Assembly (NCBI RefSeq): GCF_043789415.1
Contig: NZ_JBDLLW010000004.1
Location: 62,001-126,000 of the forward strand
DNA from: Renibacterium sp043789415
Lineage (GTDB): Bacteria; Actinomycetota; Actinomycetes; Actinomycetales; Micrococcaceae
Direction: 5' to 3'
Length of the DNA: 64,000 bases
A program made the translations under genes and the position numbers. Each line of letters starts with the position of its first letter. Position 1 is the first letter of the stretch. The notes under the pieces are model-generated. The model had not been told where the DNA came from. It worked only from the letters and a program-made list of their open reading frames with translations, and searched no databases. This document shows positions 24,649 through 33,439 of this stretch, piece after piece.

Positions 24649-27498
24649 GTGGCCAAGGCCCGTGTACATGAGCTCGCCAAAGAGCTCGGAATTACCTCAA
24701 AAGATGCAGTAGCTAAGCTGCAGGAACTGGGCGAATTCGTTCGCTCAGCATCATCGACGATCGAAGCGCCGGTGGTCAAAAAACTTCGTGACGCCTTCCC
24801 GAACGTGGCTCCCGCCGCCAAAGAAGAAACACCTAAGGCCGCTGTCAAGCCTGCTCCTAAGGCGCCGGTCAAAGCGGCTGAGGCTCCTTCGGCGCCTGCC
24901 GCTCCGGAAGCCAAGGTCAGCGAAAGCCCCGTGGCAGCCGCGCCGGCTCCCGCAGCACCAGCTGCGCAGCGCCCTGCGGCACCGGTGAAAAACACTTCCG
25001 GAAGCGCTGGTCAGTCCAGTGCTGCCGCTGGTCCGCGTCCCGGTAATAACCCTTTCGCCACCTCGCAGGGCATGCCCCGCGCCGGTGCTGCTGCCGAGGG
25101 TGAGCGTCCCGCGGCTTCCGCCGCTCCGCGTCCGGGGGCTCCGGCCCCGCGGCCAGCTGAGCAGCGCGCTCCGCGTCCGGGAGGTTCCGGAGGCCCACGC
25201 CCCGGTAACAACCCCTTCGCTTCTTCGCAGGGCATGCCCCGCGCCGGTGCCCGCCCTGACGGCGAGCGTCCCGGTGGGCCTCGTCCGGCAGCCGGTGCCG
25301 GTGGACCCCGTCCCGGTGCCTCAGCGGGCCCGCGACCGGGTGGCTCTGCTGGCCCTCGCGGTGCCGGTGGCAATCGTCCGACACCCGGCATGATGCCGAA
25401 CCGCACCGAACGCCCGGCTCCGGGTGCTCGTGGCGGTGCTGGCGGTGCCGGTGGCCCAGGTCGTGGTGGCGGAGCCGCTCGTCCGGGTGGAGCTCCAGGC
25501 GGCGCGCCGGGTGGCGCACCGGCCGGTGGTGGCTTCGGCAAGGGCGGTCGCGGTCGCGGCGGCACCCAGGGAGCCTTCGGTAAGGGCGGCGCAGGCCGCG
25601 GCAAGCAGCGCAAGTCGAAGCGGGCGAAGCGGCAAGAGCTGGAGCAGATGAGTGCTCCGTCGCTGGGTGGCGTGAGCGTACCCAGAGGCGACGGGAACAC
25701 CGTGGTGCGCTTGCGCCGTGGCTCCTCGATCACCGACTTCGCAGACAAGATCGAGGCGAATCCCGCCGCGCTGGTCACCGTGCTGTTCCACCTGGGCGAG
25801 ATGGCGACCGCCACTCAGTCCCTGGATGAGGACACCTTCGCCCTGCTCGGCGAGGAACTCGGTTACAAGCTCCAGGTGGTTTCCCCCGAGGACGAAGAGC
25901 GCGAGCTGCTCTCCAGCTTCGATATCGACTTCGACGCCGAGCTCGATGCTGAAGGCGACGACGACCTGGAGGCTCGTCCGCCGGTGGTCACCGTGATGGG
26001 TCACGTCGACCACGGTAAGACCCGCCTGTTGGACGCGATCCGGAACTCGGATGTGATGGCTGATGAGCACGGTGGCATCACCCAGCACATTGGCGCCTAC
26101 CAGGTGCATCATGAACACGAAGGTCAAGTTCGTAAGATCACCTTCATCGACACCCCCGGTCACGAGGCGTTCACCGCTATGCGTGCCCGTGGTGCTCGGG
26201 TCACCGATATCGCCATCTTGGTGGTCGCAGCGGATGACGGCGTGATGCCGCAGACCGTTGAAGCGCTCAACCACGCGCAGGCGGCCAATGTGCCGATTGT
26301 GGTGGCGGTCAACAAGATCGATAAGGAAGGGGCCAACCCGGAGAAGATCCGTGGTCAGCTCACCGAATACGGTCTGGTGCCCGAAGAGTACGGTGGCGAC
26401 ACCATGTTCGTGGACGTCTCCGCACGGCAGAACCTGAACATCGACGATCTGCTCGAAGCCGTGATGCTCACCGCGGACGCCGCTCTGGATCTGCGCGCCA
26501 ATCCGAATAAGGACGCTCGTGGCATTGCCATCGAAGCGAACCTCGACAAGGGCCGCGGTTCAGTGGCTACCGTGCTGGTGCAGTCCGGTACCTTGCACGT
26601 CGGTGACACCATCGTCGCCGGTACGGCTCACGGCCGGGTTCGTGCGATGTTCGATGAGGACGGCGTAGCAGTCGAAGAAGCCGGTCCATCACGGCCCGTG
26701 CAGGTGCTCGGCCTTTCCTCGGTGCCGAGCGCAGGCGACACCTTCTTCGTTACCAGTGACGAGCGCACCGCGCGGCAGATCGCTGAGAAGCGGGAAGCCG
26801 CCGATCGCAACGCCGCCCTGGCGAAGCGTCGCAAGCGGATCAGCCTTGAGGACTTCGATCAGGCCGTCGCCGACGGCAAGGTCGACACCCTCAACCTCAT
26901 CCTCAAGGGCGACGTCTCCGGTGCTGTCGAAGCGCTGGAAGACTCGCTGCTCAAGATCGATGTTGGCGAAGGCGTGCAACTGCGCGTCATCCACCGCGGT
27001 GTTGGTGCGATCACCCAGAACGACGTCAACCTGGCGACCGTGGACAACGCGATCATCATCGGCTTCAACGTCAAGCCCGCTGAGCGGGTGGCCGAGCTGG
27101 CCGACCGCGAAGGCGTCGATATGCGCTTCTACTCGGTCATCTACGCCGCGATCGACGATATCGAGCTGGCCCTCAAGGGCATGCTCAAGCCCGAGTACGA
27201 GGAGGTCCAGCTGGGTACCGCGGAAATCCGCGAGATCTTCCGCTCCTCCAAGTTCGGCAATATCGCCGGTTCCATCGTGCGCAGCGGCTTGATTCGCCGT
27301 AACGCCAAGGCCCGGGTGCTGCGTGGCGGCAACGTCATCGGCGACAATCTCACGGTTGACTCGCTCAAGCGGTTCAAGGACGATGCCACCGAGGTCCGCG
27401 AGGGCTTCGAGTGCGGTATCGGCTTGGGATCCTTCAACGATCTGCAGGCCGAAGACATCATCGAGACCTTCGAGATGCGCGAAAAGCCAAGGGTCTAA
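24649..27498 (+). CDS. infB: translation initiation factor IF-2
   Basis: 949-residue IF-2, the GTPase that brings initiator tRNA to the 30S subunit. The N-terminal IF2_N helix bundle (ARVHELAKELGITSKDAVAK) is followed by a long Pro/Ala/Gly/Arg-rich linker (about 60-330) typical of actinobacteria. The G domain has GHVDHGKT (about 450), GGITQHIG, DTPGH and NKID. Domains II-IV with the initiator-tRNA-binding C-terminus end the protein. GTG start behind a GACAGGAG site. The linker has near-repeats such as NNPFAxSQGMPRAGA twice. Confidence 0.97.
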   Translation: MAKARVHELAKELGITSKDAVAKLQELGEFVRSASSTIEAPVVKKLRDAFPNVAPAAKEETPKAAVKPAPKAPVKAAEAPSAPAAPEAKVSESPVAAAPAPAAPAAQRPAAPVKNTSGSAGQSSAAAGPRPGNNPFATSQGMPRAGAAAEGERPAASAAPRPGAPAPRPAEQRAPRPGGSGGPRPGNNPFASSQGMPRAGARPDGERPGGPRPAAGAGGPRPGASAGPRPGGSAGPRGAGGNRPTPGMMPNRTERPAPGARGGAGGAGGPGRGGGAARPGGAPGGAPGGAPAGGGFGKGGRGRGGTQGAFGKGGAGRGKQRKSKRAKRQELEQMSAPSLGGVSVPRGDGNTVVRLRRGSSITDFADKIEANPAALVTVLFHLGEMATATQSLDEDTFALLGEELGYKLQVVSPEDEERELLSSFDIDFDAELDAEGDDDLEARPPVVTVMGHVDHGKTRLLDAIRNSDVMADEHGGITQHIGAYQVHHEHEGQVRKITFIDTPGHEAFTAMRARGARVTDIAILVVAADDGVMPQTVEALNHAQAANVPIVVAVNKIDKEGANPEKIRGQLTEYGLVPEEYGGDTMFVDVSARQNLNIDDLLEAVMLTADAALDLRANPNKDARGIAIEANLDKGRGSVATVLVQSGTLHVGDTIVAGTAHGRVRAMFDEDGVAVEEAGPSRPVQVLGLSSVPSAGDTFFVTSDERTARQIAEKREAADRNAALAKRRKRISLEDFDQAVADGKVDTLNLILKGDVSGAVEALEDSLLKIDVGEGVQLRVIHRGVGAITQNDVNLATVDNAIIIGFNVKPAERVAELADREGVDMRFYSVIYAAIDDIELALKGMLKPEYEEVQLGTAEIREIFRSSKFGNIAGSIVRSGLIRRNAKARVLRGGNVIGDNLTVDSLKRFKDDATEVREGFECGIGLGSFNDLQAEDIIETFEMREKPRV

Positions 27499-27547
27499 TT
27501 CCTTTGACGAGCCGGATGGACAGCTCCCCGCCCGTCCCTCGCTGGCT

Positions 27548-27578
27548 CCCAGAGCAGAGAAACCCGCTCTGCTCTGGG
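27548..27578. terminator. hairpin between infB and rbfA
   Basis: CCCAGAGCAGAG-N7-CTCTGCTCTGGG, 12 perfect base pairs, with outer GCTGGC/GCCAGC able to extend the stem. There is no T-run, so it may be an RNA processing or attenuation site rather than a strong terminator. Confidence 0.55.
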
Positions 27579-27663
27579 GCCCTCGCCAGCAGGGGACTCA
27601 CCGCGGCGCGGCCTGGTCTCGCATACGAAAACTAGCTCTCAGATTGAGTTGAGGAGGAACACC

Positions 27664-28095
27664 ATGGTTGATCCGGCACGGGCTGCTCGTTTGGCCCAAC
27701 GTATTAAGGTGATCGTCGCCGAGGCGCTGCGCAAGCAGGTCAAAGAGCCCGGCGTCGAGAACATCACGCTGACTGAGGCGCGGGTCACCAATGATTTGCA
27801 GCATGCCACGCTGTATTACACGATCTTTGGTGACGAAGAGGCTAAGGCAGAAGCCACCGCCTCGTTAGAGAAGTCTCGCGGGATTCTGCGCCGTGAGGTG
27901 GGCAAGAACCTCACCATCAGGCTCACCCCGACTCTGGAGTTCATCGCTGATGAGATTCCGGAGACGGCGACTCACCTTGAGGAACTGATTCGCGAAGCTA
28001 AGGCTCGCGACGCCGAACTGGCCGCCCAGGCTGCACAAGCCAAGTTCGCGGGCGACGCCGATCCTTATAAAAAGGCAGAGGACGACGAGGAGTAG
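27664..28095 (+). CDS. rbfA: ribosome-binding factor A
   Basis: 143-residue RbfA, a KH-fold 30S maturation factor. Matching segments: ARAARLAQRIKVIVAEALRKQVKEPGV, the ITLTEARVTNDLQHATLYYTIFG strand pair, and LRREVGKNLTIRLTPTLEFIAD. The C-terminus is extended with an Ala/Glu/Asp-rich tail, common in actinobacteria. ATG 27664 has a strong GAGGAGG site; an upstream in-frame start at 27649 is not needed. Followed by a terminator-like hairpin and a family A element. Confidence 0.95.
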   Translation: MVDPARAARLAQRIKVIVAEALRKQVKEPGVENITLTEARVTNDLQHATLYYTIFGDEEAKAEATASLEKSRGILRREVGKNLTIRLTPTLEFIADEIPETATHLEELIREAKARDAELAAQAAQAKFAGDADPYKKAEDDEE

Positions 28096-28114
28096 TTCTC
28101 GGCTCGTTTGGTTC

Positions 28115-28150
28115 GGCCCGGATGGAGTTTTTCGGAACTTCATCCGGGCC
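28115..28150. terminator. terminator-like hairpin after rbfA
   Basis: A 15-bp stem with one wobble (GGCCCGGATGGAGTT paired with AACTTCATCCGGGCC) around a 6-nt loop, followed by a short T-rich stretch (CTGTTT). It lies 20 nt after the rbfA stop. Confidence 0.75.
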
Positions 28151-28177
28151 GCCTCTGTTTAACCCAGCTAGTGAGAT

Positions 28178-28268
28178 CCAGATATCCCCTTGAGTGTTTC
28201 AGAAGTTATAGAAGTGACGCCGAATTTGTCACTTTGGAAACTCTGGTAACACTCACTGGGACGGCTGG
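28178..28268. repeat. dispersed intergenic hairpin element, family A copy 3
   Basis: Left end CCAGATATCCCCTTGAGTG, right end GTAACACTCACTGGGACGG plus CTGG. The left end has drifted further from the consensus than in copies 1 and 2, while the right end is well kept. It lies between convergent rbfA and the aminotransferase. Confidence 0.75.
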
Positions 28269-28295
28269 TTCGGATTGGTAGAGATCGGGTTTGGC

Positions 28296-29450
28296 TCAGA
28301 CCCCGGGAATCTTGGAGATCCCGGCTAGCAGCTCAGCCGTATCGCCGCAGAGCGCGATCCGCACCCAGCCCTCGCCCTGGGAGCCGAACGCGGTTCCGGG
28401 GGCGAGCGCGACGCCCTCGGCGGCCAAGAACCGGTGTACCCAGGCTCGTACATCGCCTTGACTGAGGTGGGAGACATCGGCCCAGAGGTAGAAGGCGCCG
28501 GTGGCTTTGAGGAAGCGGAGGCCCTGGGCACTCAATTGTGCTTCGGCGGCATCGCGATTGAGTCGATAGTGTTCCCGTGCAGTGTCGACATAGTCCTGCG
28601 GTCCGGTTAAAGCTGCCAGTGCGGCGTACTGTGCGGGAGTGCTGACACAGGAGAAGCTCGATTCAACCACACTGGCCACTGTTGATTCCAGACCCGGCGG
28701 AGTGAGCAGCGCGCCGACCCGAAGGCCGGTCAGCCCGTAGGTTTTAGAAGCCGTCCAGGACATTAAGACTCGGCCGTCGGTATCGAAGCGCGCCGGGCTG
28801 ATATGCGGAGTTTCAAAGGTGAAAGCCTCATAGCATTCGTCAGAGACCACCCAGAGATCGTGTTTGCGAGCCAGCTCCACCAGCTGCTCGGTGAGCTGAG
28901 GATCCAAGACGGCGCCCAGCGGATTGGAGGGTGAGTTGAGCATCAGCACGCGGGTGCGAGGGGTGATCAGCGTCTCGATATCCGCTACCTGGGGCTGGAA
29001 AGCGTGTTCTGCCCGCAAGGGGTAGCTCACCGGCACCGCATTGAGCAGCTGACTGGTCATCGTAAAGGTCGGGTAGCCGGGATTAGGCAGCAGCACCTCA
29101 TCCCCGGGGGCCAGTAATAAACTGAGCGCGAGGTGCAGGCCCTGCTGGGCTCCCGCCGTGACCACAATGCGCTTCGGGTCCACCTGAACGCCTTGCTGGG
29201 CCTGCAAACGTGCCGCAAAAGCCTCACGCAGCGCCCAGATCCCGGCGTTCGGCGTGTAGTTGGTCTCATCGCGCACCAAGCAGTCAATCGCCGCCTGCCG
29301 AATGTGCGGGGACACCTCGAAAGCGGGCTCTCCGATGCTCAGCACCACGGCACCCGGGCGTGCCCAAGCCGCCTCGGTGATTTCCCGGATCTGATTGGCG
29401 GGCAGGGAACGGACCTGTGTGGCGAGCGCCGACGCTGCATCAAATGGCAT
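28296..29450 (-). CDS. class I/II PLP-dependent aminotransferase
   Basis: 384-residue fold type I aminotransferase. SIGEPAF near the N-terminus, TAGAQQGLHLALSLL, NSPSNPLG (substrate and PLP contacts), VVSDECYEAF (Asp for the pyridine nitrogen), and the Schiff-base lysine in SWTASKTYGLTGLRVG are all present. The sequence is nearest to aspartate/aromatic or DAP-type aminotransferases, but the amino donor cannot be decided. Inserted on the opposite strand between rbfA and truB, which are usually adjacent. Its start is 23 nt from that of truB. Confidence 0.9.
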   Translation of the reverse strand: MPFDAASALATQVRSLPANQIREITEAAWARPGAVVLSIGEPAFEVSPHIRQAAIDCLVRDETNYTPNAGIWALREAFAARLQAQQGVQVDPKRIVVTAGAQQGLHLALSLLLAPGDEVLLPNPGYPTFTMTSQLLNAVPVSYPLRAEHAFQPQVADIETLITPRTRVLMLNSPSNPLGAVLDPQLTEQLVELARKHDLWVVSDECYEAFTFETPHISPARFDTDGRVLMSWTASKTYGLTGLRVGALLTPPGLESTVASVVESSFSCVSTPAQYAALAALTGPQDYVDTAREHYRLNRDAAEAQLSAQGLRFLKATGAFYLWADVSHLSQGDVRAWVHRFLAAEGVALAPGTAFGSQGEGWVRIALCGDTAELLAGISKIPGV

Positions 29451-29460
29451 AGGGCCAACA

Positions 29461-29466
29461 TATACT
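29461..29466 (+). promoter_or_regulatory. -10 box TATACT of truB
   Basis: TATACT is 7 nt before the truB GTG, and no ribosome site is present, which suggests a leaderless truB message. The promoter lies in the 23-nt divergent gap with the aminotransferase gene. Confidence 0.6.
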
Positions 29467-29473
29467 GAAAGGC

Positions 29474-30433
29474 GTGCTTTCAGGACTCGTGATCGTGGAC
29501 AAACCCCAGGGCTGGACCAGCCACGATGTGGTGGCCAGAATGCGGCGCTTAGCCGGTACCCGCAAAGTCGGCCATGCCGGCACCCTGGATCCGATGGCCA
29601 CCGGTGTCCTGGTGATCGGAATCAACCGGGCCACCAGGTTGCTCACCTACATCGTCGGAACCTCCAAGACCTACACCACCACCATCCGTCTGGGACAGTC
29701 CACCATCACCGACGACGCCGAAGGCGACGTGACCGGTTCGCACAGCACCGAGGCGATCACCGAAGAACAGCTCAGAGCCGGAGTGGCGAAGCTGACCGGC
29801 GAGATCCAGCAGGTGCCCAGCAGCGTGAGCGCGATCAAGGTCAACGGAGAACGCTCCTATGCCCGGGTCCGGGCCGGTGAAGACGTGAAACTCGCTGCCC
29901 GGGCGGTGAGCATCACAAGATTCGATATCCACAGCTGGCAGCGGATCCAACTGGTAGCAGAGGACGGCGCCCCGCAGCAGGTCATCGATCTGCAAGCCAC
30001 CGTTGAATGCTCCTCCGGAACCTATATCCGGGCTCTGGCCCGGGATCTCGGAGAAGGGCTCGGAGTCGGCGGGCATCTGACCGCGCTGCGTCGCACCGCC
30101 GTCGGCCCCTATCAGATCGCCCAGGCGAAGACCCTCGAGGAACTCGAAAAAGAGTTCAACCTGCTGGAGATGTCCGAAGCCGCCCGGGCCCTGATGCCGG
30201 TACGGGAACTGAGCGAAGAGGAGGCCGTTGAGCTCTCCTACGGGCGTCGGATCGCTGCTACCGATCAACTTCACTCCGCTGAGCAGCCGGTGGCTGCCTT
30301 CGCCCCGGACGGTTCCCTGGTGGCTCTGCTGGAGGATCCCGGGAGCGCCGGTAAGTACGCCAAAGCGGTATTGGTCTTCGCGGCTTCGGGGGAACAGCAT
30401 ACGCCGGGGACCGCGCCAAGGAGCGCCTCATGA
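29474..30433 (+). CDS. truB: tRNA pseudouridine(55) synthase
   Basis: 319-residue TruB, which makes pseudouridine 55 in the T loop of tRNAs. GLVIVDKPQGWTSHDVV and the catalytic-Asp motif KVGHAGTLDPMATGVL are at the N-terminus, with CSSGTYIRALARDLGE in the middle; a C-terminal PUA-like region follows. The GTG start directly follows a -10 box. The stop overlaps the next gene (ATGA), linking it to a small membrane protein. Confidence 0.96.
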   Translation: MLSGLVIVDKPQGWTSHDVVARMRRLAGTRKVGHAGTLDPMATGVLVIGINRATRLLTYIVGTSKTYTTTIRLGQSTITDDAEGDVTGSHSTEAITEEQLRAGVAKLTGEIQQVPSSVSAIKVNGERSYARVRAGEDVKLAARAVSITRFDIHSWQRIQLVAEDGAPQQVIDLQATVECSSGTYIRALARDLGEGLGVGGHLTALRRTAVGPYQIAQAKTLEELEKEFNLLEMSEAARALMPVRELSEEEAVELSYGRRIAATDQLHSAEQPVAAFAPDGSLVALLEDPGSAGKYAKAVLVFAASGEQHTPGTAPRSAS

Positions 30434-30795
30434 TCGTCGATGGTTGGTTCATTGCCTCGCTCATCGTCGGGCTGCTCTCCGCGGTGATCTGCTTCGGTGC
30501 CGGTGTTCTCAAGAAGGGGCCGAACGACGTCACGATTCTCTCGGTGGCCGCCGTCGAACTCTTCCTGCTGGTTTTCCTAGTGGCTAGTATCGTCCGGCAG
30601 AGCGGAGGGGAGCCGATTCGCGGCGAGGTCTGGGAGTTCTGGGGCTACCTGATCACCGCTGTGGTGATTCCGATCGGCGGAGTCTGGTGGTCGTTGATCG
30701 AACGCAGTCGGTGGAGCAACTTCGTGCTCGGCGCGGTGGGGCTCATCGTCGTGGTGATGATGTACCGGATGAATCAGATCTGGTTCGGTGGATAG
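30430..30795 (+). CDS. small four-helix membrane protein
   Basis: 121 residues with four hydrophobic segments (about 5-25, 38-58, 74-94 and 97-117) and few charged loops. Not recognised as a named family, but small membrane proteins of this kind commonly follow truB in Micrococcaceae. It overlaps truB by 4 nt (ATGA), so it is co-translated. The next gene encodes a similar-sized membrane protein. Confidence 0.72.
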   Translation: MIVDGWFIASLIVGLLSAVICFGAGVLKKGPNDVTILSVAAVELFLLVFLVASIVRQSGGEPIRGEVWEFWGYLITAVVIPIGGVWWSLIERSRWSNFVLGAVGLIVVVMMYRMNQIWFGG

Positions 30796-30847
30796 AGTGG
30801 GAAGCTCAGCTGGAGACGATGGTTCCAGAGGCGACGGAGGACAAAGA

Positions 30848-31261
30848 GTGACTGAGGATACGACGAGCAGGGCCACCGGTGCGGGGCGACTGTTGATCGC
30901 GGTGTACGGGATCTTTGCACTGGCCGCTACAGCGAGGGCGGGTTACCAGATCGCCACGAAGTTCTCCGAAGCGCCCACCGCCTATCTGCTCTCCGCTTTC
31001 GCCGCGGTGGTGTACATCGCGGCCACGGTGTCCTTGGCACGACGAGGACGGCGCTGGTACTGGATCTCAGTGGCGGCCGTGCTGATCGAGTTGCTGGGCG
31101 TCCTGGTGATCGGAGCGCTGAGTCTGCTGGATGCCGCAGTTTTCCCGCACGATACGGTCTGGAGCGTCTTCGGTCGGGGCTATGGTTTCGTCCCGCTCCT
31201 GTTGCCGATTCTCGGATTGATCTGGCTCTACCGAAAACGACCAACTATTCAGGAGGCCTGA
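30848..31261 (+). CDS. small membrane protein
   Basis: About 137 residues, with hydrophobic segments near 13-33, 45-62, 70-92 and 105-125 and basic turns (ARRGRRWYW, YRKRP) that suggest cytosolic loops. GTG 30848 is used because GGAGGAC stands 6 nt upstream; an open reading from 30788 would overlap the previous gene. It ends 2 nt before the next start. No family was recognised. Confidence 0.72.
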   Translation: MTEDTTSRATGAGRLLIAVYGIFALAATARAGYQIATKFSEAPTAYLLSAFAAVVYIAATVSLARRGRRWYWISVAAVLIELLGVLVIGALSLLDAAVFPHDTVWSVFGRGYGFVPLLLPILGLIWLYRKRPTIQEA

Positions 31262-31263
31262 TC

Positions 31264-31887
31264 ATGACCACGCAGGACGACGGCGCAGCAATTGAGCCGG
31301 TGGTAATTCCTCGGTTGAGCGATGGCGTGGTGACGCTTCGCGGGATCGAACTCTCTGATGCTGAGCAGATCGTTGCGATCTGTCAGGATCGACAAGCCCA
31401 GCGCTGGTTGCCCGATCTGCCGAATCCGTACACCTTGCACGATGCTGAGTCCTATATTCAGGAAATTGTTTTGCCCGGCTGGCAGAAAGGTGAACGGCAT
31501 AGTTTTGCCGTCATCAAGGAAGGTCAAGACGACTATTTGGGCAGTGTAGATGTGCATCTTATTCGTGGCAGCATCGCGGAGATCGGCGTTAATATCGGTC
31601 CCGGCGCCCGCGGAACCGGGGTCGCCCTGCGAGCGGTGCAACTCATCATCGACTATGCTTTCAACGGGCTGAACCTGAAGCATCTCTATTGGCGCGCCGA
31701 AGTGCCTAACTGGGCAAGTCGGAAGCTCGCTTGGAAAGCGGGGTTCAGGTTCGAGGCCGAGCTACGGGCTTTCGCCGATAACAGGGGAGAGTCCGTGGAT
31801 ATGTGGCTGCTTTCGCTGGCGCATAACGAACCCCGAGATCCTCAGCAAGCCTGGACCGGTCCACAACAACGTGAGACCCAAAGCTAG
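31264..31887 (+). CDS. GNAT acetyltransferase (RimJ/RimL-like)
   Basis: 207 residues of the RimJ/RimL-type N-acetyltransferase fold: VVTLRGIELSDAEQIVAICQD at the start, the acetyl-CoA P-loop region GVNIGPGARGTGVALRAVQLIIDYAF, and LYWRAEVPNWASRKLAWKAGFRFEAELR at the end. A GGAGG site precedes the ATG. It follows the membrane protein by 2 nt and is probably in the truB message. The acetylated substrate is unknown. Confidence 0.88.
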   Translation: MTTQDDGAAIEPVVIPRLSDGVVTLRGIELSDAEQIVAICQDRQAQRWLPDLPNPYTLHDAESYIQEIVLPGWQKGERHSFAVIKEGQDDYLGSVDVHLIRGSIAEIGVNIGPGARGTGVALRAVQLIIDYAFNGLNLKHLYWRAEVPNWASRKLAWKAGFRFEAELRAFADNRGESVDMWLLSLAHNEPRDPQQAWTGPQQRETQS

Positions 31888-31937
31888 CAGAATCCCGAGG
31901 TTCGAGCTGCCTGACGGTGTTCTTGTGTTTTTGAACG

Positions 31938-32909
31938 CTATGGCTTGAGCCGCAGAATGCGCTCGGCATTACCATGTGAGATAAGTTCTTTGTCTTCAGA
32001 ACTGAGCGGTGCGGTACGGATGAACTCAGTGGCCTCTTCGTTTTTCTCGAAGGGGTAGTCGGCGGAGAACATCACATTCTCTGCGCCGATAACCTCTATT
32101 GCGTCTAATAGCCCCGAGTGCGAGAACACTCCGGAGGTAGTGATCGAAATATTGGTTCCGAAGTATTCCGAGGGGAGTTTCGGTAACCTCGGCTGGGCCT
32201 TGAGGTCGAGGGACTGATAGCGATTGTCGATACGGGATAGCTGGGCGGGCAGGAATTCCCCCATATGCCCCAAGATGATCTTGGCCTTAGGGTATCGGTC
32301 GAAGACTCCGCCGAAGATCAAACGCATAGCGTGTCCACCGGTGCGATGGTTCCAGCTCCAGACTGCGCCTTCTAGCCCAGGGTAGCCCTGTAAAACTTTC
32401 CATTCATCGCTAGGCACTGGGCTCGGGTGAATGTAGAGTGGCACTTCCAGTTCCTCCATTGCTTCCCAGAATGGTGCGAACTGTGGTTCGTCTAGGTAGT
32501 GGCCCTGGGTGTGGTCATTGACTAGGGCGCCGCACAGCCCCAGTTCGTTGACCGCGCGGCGCAGTTCCGCAGCGGCTCGTTCCGGGTCCTGTAACGGAAT
32601 TGCGGCCAGGCCCTGGAACCTGCCCGGATAATCACGGATTACCTTGGCCAGGTAGTCATTGGCCAGACGTGCATCGGCTACCGCGATCTCCGGGTCTGAC
32701 TGGGCCTGAATGCCGGGGGCGGTCAGCGAAAGCACCTGCATATCGATGCCATATTTGTCCATCTCTGGCAGCCGGAACTCGGTGAAGTCGGATAGTCTCC
32801 GCACCCAGTCGGCCAGAATCTCCGGTTTGCAGGGAACTTGGCCCTCGGGGGTGCCTTTGGTGGCCAATTTGTCGTACCAGAACGCTTCTTCTAAAGCGAT
32901 CAGCTTCAT
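31938..32909 (-). CDS. amidohydrolase-family decarboxylase (2,3-dihydroxybenzoate/gamma-resorcylate type)
   Basis: 323-residue TIM-barrel metal-dependent decarboxylase. The N-terminal LIALEEAF carries the metal-ligand Glu in the 2,3-dihydroxybenzoate-decarboxylase form (EEAF rather than EEHF). Next come LSLTAPGIQAQSD, GALVNDHTQGHYLD, VPLYIHPSPVP (metal His), IILGHMGEFLP (catalytic His), and FSADYPFE (metal Asp). Non-oxidative decarboxylation of an aromatic acid is the family reaction; the substrate here is open. ATG 32909 has GGAAGG upstream; a longer reading to 32954 is rejected. Divergent from a MarR regulator with a shared palindromic operator. Confidence 0.86.
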   Translation of the reverse strand: MKLIALEEAFWYDKLATKGTPEGQVPCKPEILADWVRRLSDFTEFRLPEMDKYGIDMQVLSLTAPGIQAQSDPEIAVADARLANDYLAKVIRDYPGRFQGLAAIPLQDPERAAAELRRAVNELGLCGALVNDHTQGHYLDEPQFAPFWEAMEELEVPLYIHPSPVPSDEWKVLQGYPGLEGAVWSWNHRTGGHAMRLIFGGVFDRYPKAKIILGHMGEFLPAQLSRIDNRYQSLDLKAQPRLPKLPSEYFGTNISITTSGVFSHSGLLDAIEVIGAENVMFSADYPFEKNEEATEFIRTAPLSSEDKELISHGNAERILRLKP

Positions 32910-32963
32910 GATATTGCCTTCCGTTGAAAGTGGATTTCGATCAGGCATGCTCATCGAAAAATT

Positions 32964-32978
32964 GTTAAGTAACTTAAC
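32964..32978. promoter_or_regulatory. MarR-type operator palindrome
   Basis: GTTAAGTAACTTAAC is a perfect 15-bp palindrome with a single central base, between the divergent decarboxylase and marR genes. It covers the expected -35 region of the TATGCT (32990-32995) promoter of marR. Confidence 0.75.
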
Positions 32979-32989
32979 GATTACGCTGT

Positions 32990-32995
32990 TATGCT
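32990..32995 (+). promoter_or_regulatory. -10 box TATGCT of marR
   Basis: TATGCT lies 6 nt before the ATG at 33002, leaderless spacing; the operator palindrome is just upstream. Confidence 0.55.
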
Positions 32996-33001
32996 AGCAC
33001 C

Positions 33002-33439
33002 ATGTCCACACAAGACAAGTCGGCTCCGGAACCCCTCGGTAAGCTGCTCTGGCAAGCGCACAACTGGTTTCGCGCGGCGGTGACCACCAGCCTGGGAAAC
33101 GACAACGGCGGGGTCAGTCCGGCGCACGCCACGCTGCTCAGCCAGCTCGATCCGGAGGGTATGCCGATGGCCGAGTTGGCGCGGCGTATTGGGGTGAGCA
33201 CCCCGGCGATCCATCAGATGGTGCATCGCCTGGTTGATCTCGACATCCTCGAGATCGTGCCAAACCCGAGCTCTGGGCGATCAAAACTCGTCTTGTTGAC
33301 GCCGAAAGGCCAGACCCGCCGTCAGGAAGCTCTCGAGGTGATCGCCGAACTGGAAGCCAAGCTCGCTCAGCACATCGGACAGCGGCGGGTTAGCGCGCTG
33401 CGCGATGCGCTGGAGCAAGATTGGACCGGGGCCATCTGA
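33002..33439 (+). CDS. MarR-family regulator
   Basis: 145 residues. A winged helix-turn-helix (MAELARRIGVSTPAIHQMVHRLVDLDILEI, about 55-85) with wing residues NPSSGRSKLVLLTPKG, flanked by dimerisation helices. The palindrome in the 92-nt divergent gap with the aromatic decarboxylase gene makes it the likely repressor of both, perhaps released by a phenolic acid, as is common in the MarR family. Confidence 0.92.
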   Translation: MSTQDKSAPEPLGKLLWQAHNWFRAAVTTSLGNDNGGVSPAHATLLSQLDPEGMPMAELARRIGVSTPAIHQMVHRLVDLDILEIVPNPSSGRSKLVLLTPKGQTRRQEALEVIAELEAKLAQHIGQRRVSALRDALEQDWTGAI

